Assembly: GCF_039537265.1 (NCBI RefSeq)
Contig: NZ_BAABAE010000003.1
Location: 1,178,001-1,242,000, forward strand
DNA length: 64,000 nucleotides
Direction of reading: 5' to 3'
Source: Terrimesophilobacter bigeumensis
GTDB taxonomy: Bacteria > Actinomycetota > Actinomycetes > Actinomycetales > Microbacteriaceae
The notes below the pieces were generated by a model that saw only the letters and a list, made by a program, of their open reading frames with translations, ran no database searches and had not been told where the DNA came from. Position 1 is the stretch's first letter, and every line of letters starts with the position of its first letter. A program made the position numbers and the translations under genes. Below are positions 1 to 7,845 of the stretch, one piece after another.

Positions 1-1096
1 CATAGCCTTCGAGCCGGCCGATCGCGGCGGGCGTCGCCGAGAGCACTCTCGCGACATCCTCCCAGCCGAGCACCCCGGTGTCGACGAGGGCGGCCTGGAC
101 GACGGAGAGCGCCGACTCGAGCCCGACCATGCCGAAGGCGGCGACATCCCATTCGCAGTCCTTGGCCTCGGGCGGATGCGGAGCATGATCGGTGGCGATC
201 GCGTCGATCGTGCCGTCCGCGAGCCCGGCACGCAGCGCCTCGACGTCCTCCTGCCGGCGCAACGGCGGGTTGACCTTGAAGCGCGCGTCGTATCCGCGGG
301 CGAGCTCCTCGGTGAGCAGGAGATGGTGCGGCGTGACCTCCGCCGTGACCTGGATGCCGCGCGCCTTCGCCCAGCGGACGACCTCGACCGAGCCGGCGGT
401 CGACAGGTGGCAGATGTGGAGCCGCGCTCCTACGTGTTCGGCGAGCAGTGCGTCGCGGGCGATGATGGCCTCCTCGGCGACCGCAGGCCAGCCGGCGAGA
501 CCGAGTTCACTGCTCAGTGCGCCCTCGTTGAGCTGAGCGCCCTCGGTGAGCCTCGGCTCCTGCGCATGCTGGGCGACCACCCCGCCGAAGGACTTCACGT
601 ACTCGAGTGCGCGACGCATGAGGAGGGCATCCGAGACGCACTTCCCGTCGTCGGAGAAGACGCGCACCGCGGCCCGGCTGAGCGCCATCGCACCGATCTC
701 GGCGAGTGTCTCGCCCGCGAGCCCGGCCGTCACGGCCCCCACCGGCCGCACGGTGACGTAGCCGGCCGCGTCCCCCAGCGATCTGACCTGTTCGACGACG
801 CCGGCGGTGTCGGCGACCGGCGAGGTGTTCGCCATGGCGTGCACGGCGGTGAAGCCTCCGATCGCGGCGGCCCTCGATCCGGTGAGGATCGTCTCGCTGT
901 GCTCGAACCCCGGTTCGCGCAGGTGAGTGTGCAGGTCGACGAGGCCGGGCAGCACCCTGAGCCCGTCCGCGTCGATCAGGCGTGCCTTCGCGTCGGAGAG
1001 GCCACTGCCGAGCTCCGCCACGATGCCGTCGGCCACGAGGATGTCGGTGGCCCGGCCGTCGGGAAGCGTCGCTCCGCGGATCACGATCCGGGTCAT
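1..1096 (-). CDS. pyrC: Dihydroorotase (partial, C-terminus beyond window)
   Basis: Dihydroorotase closes carbamoyl-aspartate to dihydroorotate, step three of pyrimidine synthesis in the cytoplasm. I translated the minus strand from ATG 1096-1094; the frame stays open to base 1, so about 365 codons are present and the 3' end is missing. The metal-binding DLHTHLREPG motif lies at about residues 54-63 (His56 and His58), followed by the family's MANTSPVADT stretch, which marks it as the class I type. Its start overlaps the pyrB stop by 4 bp (ATGA), so the two are translationally coupled within the pyrR-pyrB-pyrC operon. Confidence 0.93.
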   Translation of the reverse strand, partial: MTRIVIRGATLPDGRATDILVADGIVAELGSGLSDAKARLIDADGLRVLPGLVDLHTHLREPGFEHSETILTGSRAAAIGGFTAVHAMANTSPVADTAGVVEQVRSLGDAAGYVTVRPVGAVTAGLAGETLAEIGAMALSRAAVRVFSDDGKCVSDALLMRRALEYVKSFGGVVAQHAQEPRLTEGAQLNEGALSSELGLAGWPAVAEEAIIARDALLAEHVGARLHICHLSTAGSVEVVRWAKARGIQVTAEVTPHHLLLTEELARGYDARFKVNPPLRRQEDVEALRAGLADGTIDAIATDHAPHPPEAKDCEWDVAAFGMVGLESALSVVQAALVDTGVLGWEDVARVLSATPAAIGRLEGY

Positions 1097-2076
1097 GCGC
1101 CCCCCTCCCTCGATGCGATCTCCTGCGCGCCGGTGGTTTGAGCACCTGACAGCAGCAGATACAGCACAGCCATCCTCACCGAGACCCCGTTGGCGACCTG
1201 TTCGCGCACCGTGGATCGCGTCGAGTCGGCAGCGCTGGCGGAGATCTCGAGACCGCGATTCATCGGACCGGGGTGCATGACCATGCTATCGGCCGGAAGA
1301 CGGGACATCCGTTCGTCGTCGAGTCCCCACTGGCGGGAGTACTCGCGTGCATTGGGGAAGAACGCCGCATGCATCCGCTCCTCCTGGATGCGCAGCATCA
1401 TGATGACGTCGGGAGCATCGTCGACCGCACGGTCGAGGTCGTAGCCCGGGGAGACCGGCCAGTCGTCGATCGAGACCGGCATGAGGGTCGCCGGGGCGAC
1501 AAGGCTGACGCTCGCACCGAGCGCGGTGAGCAGCCACACGTTGGACCGGGCGACGCGGGAGTGCAGGATGTCGCCGACGATCGTCACACGCGTCCCGTCG
1601 AGGCCTCGGCCACGCGCCTCGGCGCCGTACAGCCGCTTGCGGATCGTGAACGCGTCGAGGAGCGCCTGGGTGGGGTGTTCGTGGGTGCCGTCGCCCGCGT
1701 TGACGATGCCGGCGTCGATCCAGCCGCTGTCGGCGAGCACCTGGGGTGCTCCGGATGCCGGATGTCGGACGATGACGGCGTCGGCGCCCATCGCGGCGAG
1801 CGTCTGGGCCGTGTCCTTGAGGCTCTCCCCCTTCGAGACGCTCGAACCCTTCGCGCTGAAGTTGATGACGTCGGCGCTCAGCCGTTTCGCCGCGGCCTCG
1901 AAGGAGATGCGGGTGCGGGTGGAGTCCTCGTAGAACAGGTTGACGACGGTGCGACCGCGCAGCGCCGGCAGCCGCGGAACCTCGCGTCCAGCGACCTCGG
2001 CCATGTCCTCGGCGACATCGAGGATACCGATGGCCTCCTCGCGGCCGAGGTCTTTCGTGCTCAGGAGGTGCCTCAT
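1093..2076 (-). CDS. pyrB: Aspartate carbamoyltransferase catalytic subunit
   Basis: Transfers carbamoyl from carbamoyl phosphate to L-aspartate, the committed step of pyrimidine synthesis. It is 327 residues, the usual length for the catalytic chain. The carbamoyl-phosphate loop STRTR is at residues 52-56, and the HPTQALLD motif starts at about residue 134. No regulatory chain (PyrI) gene is next to it, as expected in actinobacteria. The start ATG overlaps the pyrR stop by 4 bp and the stop overlaps pyrC by 4 bp, so expression should follow pyrR. Confidence 0.97.
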   Translation of the reverse strand: MRHLLSTKDLGREEAIGILDVAEDMAEVAGREVPRLPALRGRTVVNLFYEDSTRTRISFEAAAKRLSADVINFSAKGSSVSKGESLKDTAQTLAAMGADAVIVRHPASGAPQVLADSGWIDAGIVNAGDGTHEHPTQALLDAFTIRKRLYGAEARGRGLDGTRVTIVGDILHSRVARSNVWLLTALGASVSLVAPATLMPVSIDDWPVSPGYDLDRAVDDAPDVIMMLRIQEERMHAAFFPNAREYSRQWGLDDERMSRLPADSMVMHPGPMNRGLEISASAADSTRSTVREQVANGVSVRMAVLYLLLSGAQTTGAQEIASREGGA

Positions 2077-2603
2077 GGCTCGATCGTCACCTCGTCGACG
2101 CCGTCGACCTCCTCGACGCGGACGTTGATGCGTTCGCCGAGGGAGGTCGGGAGGTTCTTGCCCACGAAATCCGCCCGGATCGGCAGTTCTCGATGCCCGC
2201 GGTCGATGAGCACGGCCAGGCGCACCGCCTTCGGCCGCCCGAGGTCGACCATGGCGTCGAGGGCTGCGCGGATGGTACGGCCGGAGAAGAGCACATCGTC
2301 GACGAGCACGACGGTGCGCCCGTCGATGCCGCCCGACGGGATCGTCGTGGGCCTCGGCACCCGGGTCGGGTTGCGAGCGAGATCGTCGCGGTACATCGTC
2401 GTGTCGAGCGTTCCGGTGGCACCGCTGCCCGGCTCGATCTGCTCGAGCAGCCGGCCGATGCGCTCGGCCAGGATGGCACCGCGCGTCGGGATGCCGAGGA
2501 TGACGAGATCCGAGCCGCCGTGATTGGACTCGAGGATCTCGTGGGTGATGCGCGTGAGCGCGCGGGCGATATCAGAGTGCTGCAGCACCGTGCGTGCAGT
2601 CAA
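2073..2603 (-). CDS. pyrR: Bifunctional pyr regulatory protein / uracil phosphoribosyltransferase PyrR
   Basis: PyrR binds pyr mRNA when UMP is high and can also make UMP from uracil and PRPP. The 176-residue protein has the PRPP loop VDDVLFSGRT at about residues 101-110. The start is TTG at 2603-2601, chosen because a GGAGG Shine-Dalgarno lies 5 nt upstream and the family N-terminus fits. It is the first gene of pyrR-pyrB-pyrC. A PyrR-type RNA loop immediately upstream (2607-2640) includes this ribosome site, implying translational autorepression. Confidence 0.95.
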   Translation of the reverse strand: MTARTVLQHSDIARALTRITHEILESNHGGSDLVILGIPTRGAILAERIGRLLEQIEPGSGATGTLDTTMYRDDLARNPTRVPRPTTIPSGGIDGRTVVLVDDVLFSGRTIRAALDAMVDLGRPKAVRLAVLIDRGHRELPIRADFVGKNLPTSLGERINVRVEEVDGVDEVTIEP

Positions 2604-2606
2604 TCC

Positions 2607-2640
2607 GACCTCCTTCCCCGCCTCTCGGGACGGCCTTAAA
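2607..2640 (-). promoter_or_regulatory. Putative PyrR-binding loop overlapping the pyrR ribosome binding site
   Basis: Read on the minus strand, the leader contains GTCCCGAGAGGCGGGGAAGG directly followed by AGG of the Shine-Dalgarno. A CCCG/CGGG stem presents an AGAGG loop, and an outer CCTT (about 2639-2642) can pair with the AAGG at the other end. This resembles the known PyrR recognition element (a GAGAGG-containing loop on a bulged stem). In mycobacteria PyrR represses translation from such a leader site rather than by attenuation; the overlap with the ribosome site fits that mode. Identification rests on visual motif matching. Confidence 0.6.
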
Positions 2641-2656
2641 GGATGTCTGTGCTACA

Positions 2657-2662
2657 ACTATA
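2657..2662 (-). promoter_or_regulatory. Possible -10 element of the pyrR operon
   Basis: TATAGT on the minus strand, 8 bp beyond the nusB stop and about 54 nt upstream of the pyrR start. It would place the transcription start just before the PyrR loop. No convincing -35 hexamer is visible, so this is tentative. Confidence 0.35.
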
Positions 2663-2669
2663 GCCCCGG

Positions 2670-3083
2670 TCAGACTCGGGTCTGGGCGATGCGGCCGAGG
2701 AGGCCGTTGACGAAGCCCGCGGAGTCCTCGGTGCTGTAGGTGCGGGCCGCCGCGACGGCCTCGGCGATCGCGACGCCGTCCGGAACCTCGGGGTTGAACA
2801 GGAGTTCCCAGATGCCCATGCGCACGATGGCCCGGTCGATGGCCGGCATCCGGGCGATCGTCCAGCCCTGCGCATAGGTCTCGATGAGTTCGTCGATCTC
2901 GACGAGATGCTCCTCGACGCCCTCGGCGAGCTGCCGGGCGTAGCCCCACGAGGACTCGCGCTTCGGCTCGGCCTCCGCCCGCACGGCCTCAGCCGCCACA
3001 GCGGTACCGATCGGTTCCGAACGGAGGTCGGCGCCGTACAGCAGGTCGAGGGCACGCTTGCGGGCCTTGGTGCGCGCACTCAT
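2670..3083 (-). CDS. nusB: Transcription antitermination factor NusB
   Basis: NusB joins NusE (S10) at boxA RNA to assemble the antitermination complex on rRNA operons. The 137-residue, largely helical protein shows the family N-terminus (ARKRALDLLYGADLR) and the conserved MPAIDRAIVRMGIWELLF segment near residues 79-96. It lies 12 bp downstream of efp on the same strand, a standard arrangement in actinobacteria and firmicutes. The downstream pyrR operon appears to have its own promoter. Confidence 0.96.
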   Translation of the reverse strand: MSARTKARKRALDLLYGADLRSEPIGTAVAAEAVRAEAEPKRESSWGYARQLAEGVEEHLVEIDELIETYAQGWTIARMPAIDRAIVRMGIWELLFNPEVPDGVAIAEAVAAARTYSTEDSAGFVNGLLGRIAQTRV

Positions 3084-3095
3084 GATCGCGGGCGG

Positions 3096-3659
3096 TCAGT
3101 CGTTGACGCGGCCGAGGTAGTCCCCGGTGCGCGTGTCGACCTTGACCTTGGTGCCCTGCTCGAGGAACAGGGGTACCTGGATCTGGTAGCCGGTCTCGAC
3201 GGTCGCGGGCTTGGTCCCGCCGGTCGAGCGGTCGCCCTGCAGGCCGGGCTCGGTGTGGGTGATCTCGAGCACGACGGATGCCGGAAGCTCGACGTAGAGC
3301 GGCTCGCCGTTGTGCAGCGCGATCGTCACGTCCTGGTTCTCGAGCATGAAGTTGGGGGCGTCGCCGACCTGCTCCTCGGAGAGGGTGATCTGGTCGTAGT
3401 CGGAGGTGTTCATGAACACGAAACCGTCGCCGTCCTTGTACAGGTACTGGAAGTCGCTGCGGTCGACCGTCTCGGTCTCGATCTTCGCCCCGGCGTTGAA
3501 CGTGCGGTCGACGGTCTTGCCGGTGCGAACGTTCTTGACCTTGGTACGCACGAACGCGCCGCCCTTGCCGGGCTTGACGTGCTGGAACTCGATGACGGTC
3601 CACAGCCCGCCATCCATGTTGAGGACGACGCCGTTACGAATGTCTGCAGTTGAGGCCAT
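3096..3659 (-). CDS. efp: Translation elongation factor P
   Basis: EF-P relieves ribosome stalling at consecutive prolines by entering the E site. The 187-residue, three-beta-barrel protein carries its domain I tip loop as PGKGG at residues 30-34, with Lys32 at the position that reaches the peptidyl transferase centre. No lysine-modifying genes (epmA/epmB, ymfI) are nearby. In several actinobacteria this lysine works unmodified in a rigid loop, which may apply here. The gene is cotranscribed with nusB. Confidence 0.97.
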   Translation of the reverse strand: MASTADIRNGVVLNMDGGLWTVIEFQHVKPGKGGAFVRTKVKNVRTGKTVDRTFNAGAKIETETVDRSDFQYLYKDGDGFVFMNTSDYDQITLSEEQVGDAPNFMLENQDVTIALHNGEPLYVELPASVVLEITHTEPGLQGDRSTGGTKPATVETGYQIQVPLFLEQGTKVKVDTRTGDYLGRVND

Positions 3660-3676
3660 CCCCCGAGTTTACGGGG

Positions 3677-4114
3677 TCAGCCGGAGCGCCTGCGAACCAG
3701 CTCGAGCGCGAGCAGGTAGGAATCGAACCCGAACCCGGCGATGACGCCCGTCGCGACCCCGGAGATGACACTCGTGTGGCGGAACTCCTCCCGCGCGTGC
3801 GGGTTCGAGATGTGGACCTCGACGAGCAGCAGCCCGGCATCCGTCACGAGCGCCACGGCATCCCGCAGCGCGTAGGAGTAATGCGTGAAAGCGGCAGGGT
3901 TGAGAATGACGTGCGAGGCGGAGTCGACCGCCTCGTGCAGCCAGGAGACGAGCTCCGACTCCGAATCGGTCTGCCGCACCTCGAGGGCGAGACCGCCGGA
4001 TGCCGCCTCCAGCTGGTCGCGGAGGTCCGAGAGCGTGAGCGCGCCGTAGACTTCCGGCTCACGGCTTCCGAGGCGACCGAGATTGGGTCCGTTGAGCACG
4101 AGCACGCGGTTCAT
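3677..4114 (-). CDS. aroQ: 3-dehydroquinate dehydratase, type II
   Basis: Dehydrates 3-dehydroquinate to 3-dehydroshikimate in the shikimate pathway. I chose ATG 4114 because the protein then begins MNRVLVLNGPNLGRLGSREP, the invariant type II N-terminus, and is 145 residues long as usual. A longer in-frame extension upstream lies inside aroB and has no family match. The HISN (His-Ile-Ser-Asn) substrate loop is present near residue 105. It is the last aro gene before efp; the gap from aroB is 10 bp. Confidence 0.96.
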   Translation of the reverse strand: MNRVLVLNGPNLGRLGSREPEVYGALTLSDLRDQLEAASGGLALEVRQTDSESELVSWLHEAVDSASHVILNPAAFTHYSYALRDAVALVTDAGLLLVEVHISNPHAREEFRHTSVISGVATGVIAGFGFDSYLLALELVRRRSG

Positions 4115-4124
4115 GGCTGACACT

Positions 4125-5192
4125 CTAATCGCCGATCTCCTGGTAGGCCGCGAACAGGAGCGACTGGTCGGGGCCGGCGAGCACCGTCGGCCGGGCGATG
4201 TCGTCGAGGATGATGAACCGGAGCAGGTCGCCACGGGCCTTCTTGTCGCGCTTCATGACGCTCAGCAGCGTCTTCCAGCGGCCGGCCGGATAGCTCACCG
4301 GCAGGTCGAGCGACTCGAGGATGCTGCGGTGCCGGTCGACGACGTCGTCGGAGAGCCGCCCGGCGAGACGCGCGAGCTCCGCCGCGTACATCATGCCGAT
4401 CGACACCGCCGCGCCGTGCCGCCACTGGAACCGTTCCGCGTACTCGATCGCGTGCCCGAGCGTGTGCCCGTAGTTCAGGATCTCGCGCAGGCCCGCCTCG
4501 CGGAAGTCCTCGCCGACGACCCGTGCCTTCACGCCGATGGCGAGTTCCACCGCCCGGCGGAACTCCTCCGACCCCGAGTCGGTCGCCACGGCGACGTCCC
4601 GTTCAACGATGTCCAGGATCTCGGGCTCGGCGATGAAACCGCACTTGACGATCTCCGCGAACCCGGCGAGCAGGTCGTTCCGCGGAAGGCCGGCCAGGAT
4701 GTCGAGGTCGGCGATGACCGCCGCCGGCGAGTAGAACGCCCCGACGAGGTTCTTGCCCTCCGAGGTGTTGATGCCGGTCTTGCCGCCGACGGCCGCATCC
4801 ACCATTCCGAGCACCGTCGTCGGCACCTGCACGAGCTTGACGCCGCGCAGCCAGGTCGCCGCGACGAAGCCGGCAAGGTCGGTCGCCGCGCCTCCCCCGA
4901 AGCCGACCACGGCATCCGACCTCGTGAAGTCGGCTGTGCCGAGGATCTGCCAGCAGAATGCGGCCACCTCGACGCGCTTGGCCGCCTCCCCGTCCGGGAT
5001 CTCGGCCAGGAGCACCTCGTAATCGGCGGAGAGCTGCGTTCTCAGTTCGCCCGCGAGATCGGCGAGCGACGGCTGGTGCACCACGAGCACCTTCCTGACG
5101 TCCGGCCCGAGCTCAGCCGCGAGCCCGTCGAGGACGCCACGGCCGACCTGCACCCGGTACGGCGCCGCTCCCCCCACCTCGATCGTCGTCAT
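4125..5192 (-). CDS. aroB: 3-dehydroquinate synthase
   Basis: Converts DAHP to 3-dehydroquinate using NAD+ and a divalent metal. The 355-residue protein starts at ATG 5192, which overlaps the aroK stop by 4 bp. The NAD-binding segment GFGGGAATDLAGFVAATWLR and the metal-binding region with NYGHTLGHAIE are present. An upstream in-frame extension within aroK is spurious. It is translationally coupled to aroK and followed closely by aroQ. Confidence 0.97.
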   Translation of the reverse strand: MTTIEVGGAAPYRVQVGRGVLDGLAAELGPDVRKVLVVHQPSLADLAGELRTQLSADYEVLLAEIPDGEAAKRVEVAAFCWQILGTADFTRSDAVVGFGGGAATDLAGFVAATWLRGVKLVQVPTTVLGMVDAAVGGKTGINTSEGKNLVGAFYSPAAVIADLDILAGLPRNDLLAGFAEIVKCGFIAEPEILDIVERDVAVATDSGSEEFRRAVELAIGVKARVVGEDFREAGLREILNYGHTLGHAIEYAERFQWRHGAAVSIGMMYAAELARLAGRLSDDVVDRHRSILESLDLPVSYPAGRWKTLLSVMKRDKKARGDLLRFIILDDIARPTVLAGPDQSLLFAAYQEIGD

Positions 5193-5701
5193 CGTTCCTC
5201 CTCCCGCTGGACCCACTCGGCGAGCTCGTGCGCCAGGGAGCCGGCGGTGCGGTTCGAGCTGTCGATCGTGCGTGTCGCGAGCTGCTCGTAGAGCTCGCGA
5301 CGCTCCTCCACGATCCGCTTCCACGACTCGATGCCGTCCGTGAGCAGCGGGCGCACGGCACCGCCCAGCCGCCTCTGCACCGCTTCGGGGCTCACCGTCA
5401 CGAGCAGGACGCGTTGTGTCGCGAGGTCGTCCCTCGTCCCCTGGTTCAGGATGGCGCCCCCGCCGAGCGAGACGACCGCGCGTTCTCCGAGCGCCTTCGC
5501 GACCTCGATGCGCTCCGCCGCGCGGAACCACTCCTCACCGCGCTCGCTGAACACGGTTGCGATGGGACCGTGCTGGGCCACGATCCGCCGGTCCGTGTCG
5601 ACGAAGGGCACGCGAAGCAGTCGTGCGACCTGCTTGCCGAGCACGCTCTTACCCGCACCGGGCGGACCGATGACGACGAGCAGGGGCCGCTCGTCCATCA
5701 C
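5189..5701 (-). CDS. aroK: Shikimate kinase
   Basis: Phosphorylates shikimate at the 3-hydroxyl with ATP. The 170-residue P-loop protein shows Walker A GPPGAGKS (residues 12-19), the DTD motif (35-37) for Mg and shikimate, Arg60, and the GGG motif (80-82). The lid arginine lies within GAVRPLLTDG. The start overlaps the end of aroC by 4 bp; ATG 5701 and ATG 5698 are both possible. Confidence 0.96.
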   Translation of the reverse strand: MMDERPLLVVIGPPGAGKSVLGKQVARLLRVPFVDTDRRIVAQHGPIATVFSERGEEWFRAAERIEVAKALGERAVVSLGGGAILNQGTRDDLATQRVLLVTVSPEAVQRRLGGAVRPLLTDGIESWKRIVEERRELYEQLATRTIDSSNRTAGSLAHELAEWVQREEER

Positions 5702-6951
5702 TCCGGCTCGCGCTGCTCGGCGTCGTGCAGCTCGGCGTCGTGAAGCTCGGCGTCGTGAAGCTCAGAGTCCGTGCGGAGGTTCGCGGGAATCGCGGCGAGG
5801 TACCCTTCGAGGTTGCGACGCGTCTCGGCGACCGAGTCCCCGCCGAACTTCTCGAGCATGGCATCCGCGAGCACGAGGGCGACCATGGCCTCGGCGACGA
5901 TCCCGGATGCCGGCACGGCGCACACATCGGAACGCTGGTGATGCGCCGCAGCCGTGTCGCCGCTGGCGACGTCGACGGTGCGCAGCGCGTGCGGCACCGT
6001 GGAGATGGGCTTCATGGCCGCGCTCACCCGCAGCGGCCCGCCCGTGCTCATGCCGCCCTCCGTGCCGCCGGCGCGATCGGTCGTGCGTGCGATCCCGGCC
6101 TCCGTGGCGAAGAGCTCGTCGTGCGCCGCCGAGCCACGGCGGGCGGCCGTGCGGAAGCCGTCGCCGATCTCGACGCCCTTGATCGCCTGGATGCCCATGA
6201 GCGCGGCGGCCAGGCGCGCGTCGAGGCGACGATCCCAGTGCGTGTAGGAGCCGAGTCCAGGCGGGAGTCCGTAGGCGAGCACCTCGACGACCCCGCCGAG
6301 CGTGTCGCCGTCCTTCTGCGCCGCGTCGACCTCGGCGACCATGCGCTGGCTCGTGACGGCGTCCGCGCATCGGAGGGGGTCGGCATCGAGGCGCGCGACA
6401 TCCTCCGGGTGCGGCAACGGCGCATCCTCCGGCACGCGCACCGAGCCTATGGACAGGGTGTGGCTGAGCAACCGGATGCCGAGCTCGCCGAGGAAGCCTC
6501 GTGCGACGGCGCCGAGGGCGACCCGCGCCGCCGTCTCCCGCGCACTCGCGCGCTCGAGCACGTTCCTGGCCTCGTCGAAGCCGTACTTCTGCATCCCCAC
6601 GAGGTCGGCGTGCCCCGGGCGCGGACGGGTGAGAGGGGCGCCACGGCCCTTGGGCAGGGTGGCCGGATCGACCGGTTCCGCACTCATGACGTCGACCCAG
6701 CGCGGCCATTCGGTGTTGCCGATGCGCAGGGCGATCGGGCTTCCCATGGTCAGGCCGAAGCGGATGCCGGCCGAGATCGCGAGCTCGTCCTCCTCGAACT
6801 TCTGCCGGGCTCCCCGCCCGTATCCGAGCCGGCGGCGGGCCAGATCCTCACGGATCCCGGCGAGCCCGATCGGCACCCCGGCCGGGAGCCCCTCGAGAAT
6901 GGCGATCAGTTCCGGGCCGTGCGATTCCCCTGCGGTCAACCATCGAAGCAT
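5698..6951 (-). CDS. aroC: Chorismate synthase
   Basis: Makes chorismate from EPSP with reduced FMN, the last shared step to aromatic amino acids. The protein starts MLRWLTAGESHGPEL and contains RRLGYGRGARQKFEEDE, SGIRFG-like and GRASARETAAR-like signatures. At 417 residues it is longer than the usual 360-400 because of a C-terminal tail with ELHDA repeated three times, encoded by 15-bp tandem repeats at 5715-5774. The tail is outside the conserved fold. aroC overlaps aroK and follows aroE by 30 bp. Confidence 0.97.
   Translation of the reverse strand: MLRWLTAGESHGPELIAILEGLPAGVPIGLAGIREDLARRRLGYGRGARQKFEEDELAISAGIRFGLTMGSPIALRIGNTEWPRWVDVMSAEPVDPATLPKGRGAPLTRPRPGHADLVGMQKYGFDEARNVLERASARETAARVALGAVARGFLGELGIRLLSHTLSIGSVRVPEDAPLPHPEDVARLDADPLRCADAVTSQRMVAEVDAAQKDGDTLGGVVEVLAYGLPPGLGSYTHWDRRLDARLAAALMGIQAIKGVEIGDGFRTAARRGSAAHDELFATEAGIARTTDRAGGTEGGMSTGGPLRVSAAMKPISTVPHALRTVDVASGDTAAAHHQRSDVCAVPASGIVAEAMVALVLADAMLEKFGGDSVAETRRNLEGYLAAIPANLRTDSELHDAELHDAELHDAEQREPE
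5715..5774. repeat. 15-bp in-frame tandem repeat at the aroC 3' end
   Basis: Units start at 5715, 5730, 5745 and 5760. Units two and three are identical (plus strand GCTCGGCGTCGTGAA), unit one differs at one base and unit four is degenerate. They encode repeated ELHDA on the minus strand. The multiple of three keeps the aroC frame, so copy number could vary by slippage without breaking the enzyme. Confidence 0.85.
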
Positions 6952-6981
6952 GCAGCCATCCTCCCATGATCGGGCCCGCGC

Positions 6982-7818
6982 TCAGGACCGGCCGAGTGCC
7001 GCCTCGCGCATCGCGGCGAGCACGCCCTCCTCGTCGGGGAGGACTCGTCCCGGGTCGCCGCCGACGAAGATCCGCACCTGGGCGATGGCCTGGTGGATGA
7101 GCATCCCGAGCCCGCTGTTGACGACGCCTCCGGCCTCGAGCCAATGCCCGGCCACGGCGCTCGGCCAGGGGTCGTAGGCGATATCGACGAGGGGCACCGA
7201 GGAGCGCAGCTCCTGGGAGAACCCGCCACCTGACTCCGCCGTTCCGGGAAGCGTGCTGACCACGACATCCGGAGCCCCCGGGTCCGTGTCGAATCCGCCG
7301 ACGGCGATCGCCACACCGAGCCGGTCGGCGACCGTGATGAGTCCTCCCGCGTTCTCGGGCGTGCGAGCCGCAACGACCACCTCCTCGACTCCCCGACGGG
7401 CGAGCGCCGCGAGCATCGAGCTGGCCGTGGCCCCGGAGCCCAGGATGAGAGCACGGCGCAGCGTGCCGGGAAGGCACTCCGCGAGCATCATCTCCGCCCC
7501 GTACACGTCGGTGTTGAACCCGAGCACGCGGCCGTCGTCGAACAGGACCGTGTTCGCGGCGCCCACGAGATCGGTCACCGCATCCCTCCCGCCGAGGAGC
7601 GGCAGGATCTCCCGCTTGAGCGGCATCGTCAGCGAGAGCCCTCGCCAGGAGTCGTCGAGGCCGGAGAGGAATCCACCGAGCTCCCCGGAGGCGACCTCGG
7701 CGCTCCCGTACTCCCACGGCAGCCCGAGCACCCGGTAGGCGGCCCTGTGCAGCGCAGGCGACCGGGAATGCGCGATCGGCGAGCCGAGCACCGCGAGCTT
7801 GCGCACCGGGTCCTTCAT
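6982..7818 (-). CDS. aroE: Shikimate dehydrogenase
   Basis: Reduces 3-dehydroshikimate to shikimate with NADPH. In 278 residues it shows the substrate SRSP motif (18-21), catalytic Lys68 in LTMPLK, and Asp104 in GFNTDVYG. The NADP domain has GSGATASSMLAAL. Its place between mltG (27 bp upstream) and aroC is typical. No internal oddities were seen. Confidence 0.95.
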   Translation of the reverse strand: MKDPVRKLAVLGSPIAHSRSPALHRAAYRVLGLPWEYGSAEVASGELGGFLSGLDDSWRGLSLTMPLKREILPLLGGRDAVTDLVGAANTVLFDDGRVLGFNTDVYGAEMMLAECLPGTLRRALILGSGATASSMLAALARRGVEEVVVAARTPENAGGLITVADRLGVAIAVGGFDTDPGAPDVVVSTLPGTAESGGGFSQELRSSVPLVDIAYDPWPSAVAGHWLEAGGVVNSGLGMLIHQAIAQVRIFVGGDPGRVLPDEEGVLAAMREAALGRS

Positions 7819-7845
7819 GGGAGTGGGTCAGTCATCGGAGGCCGC

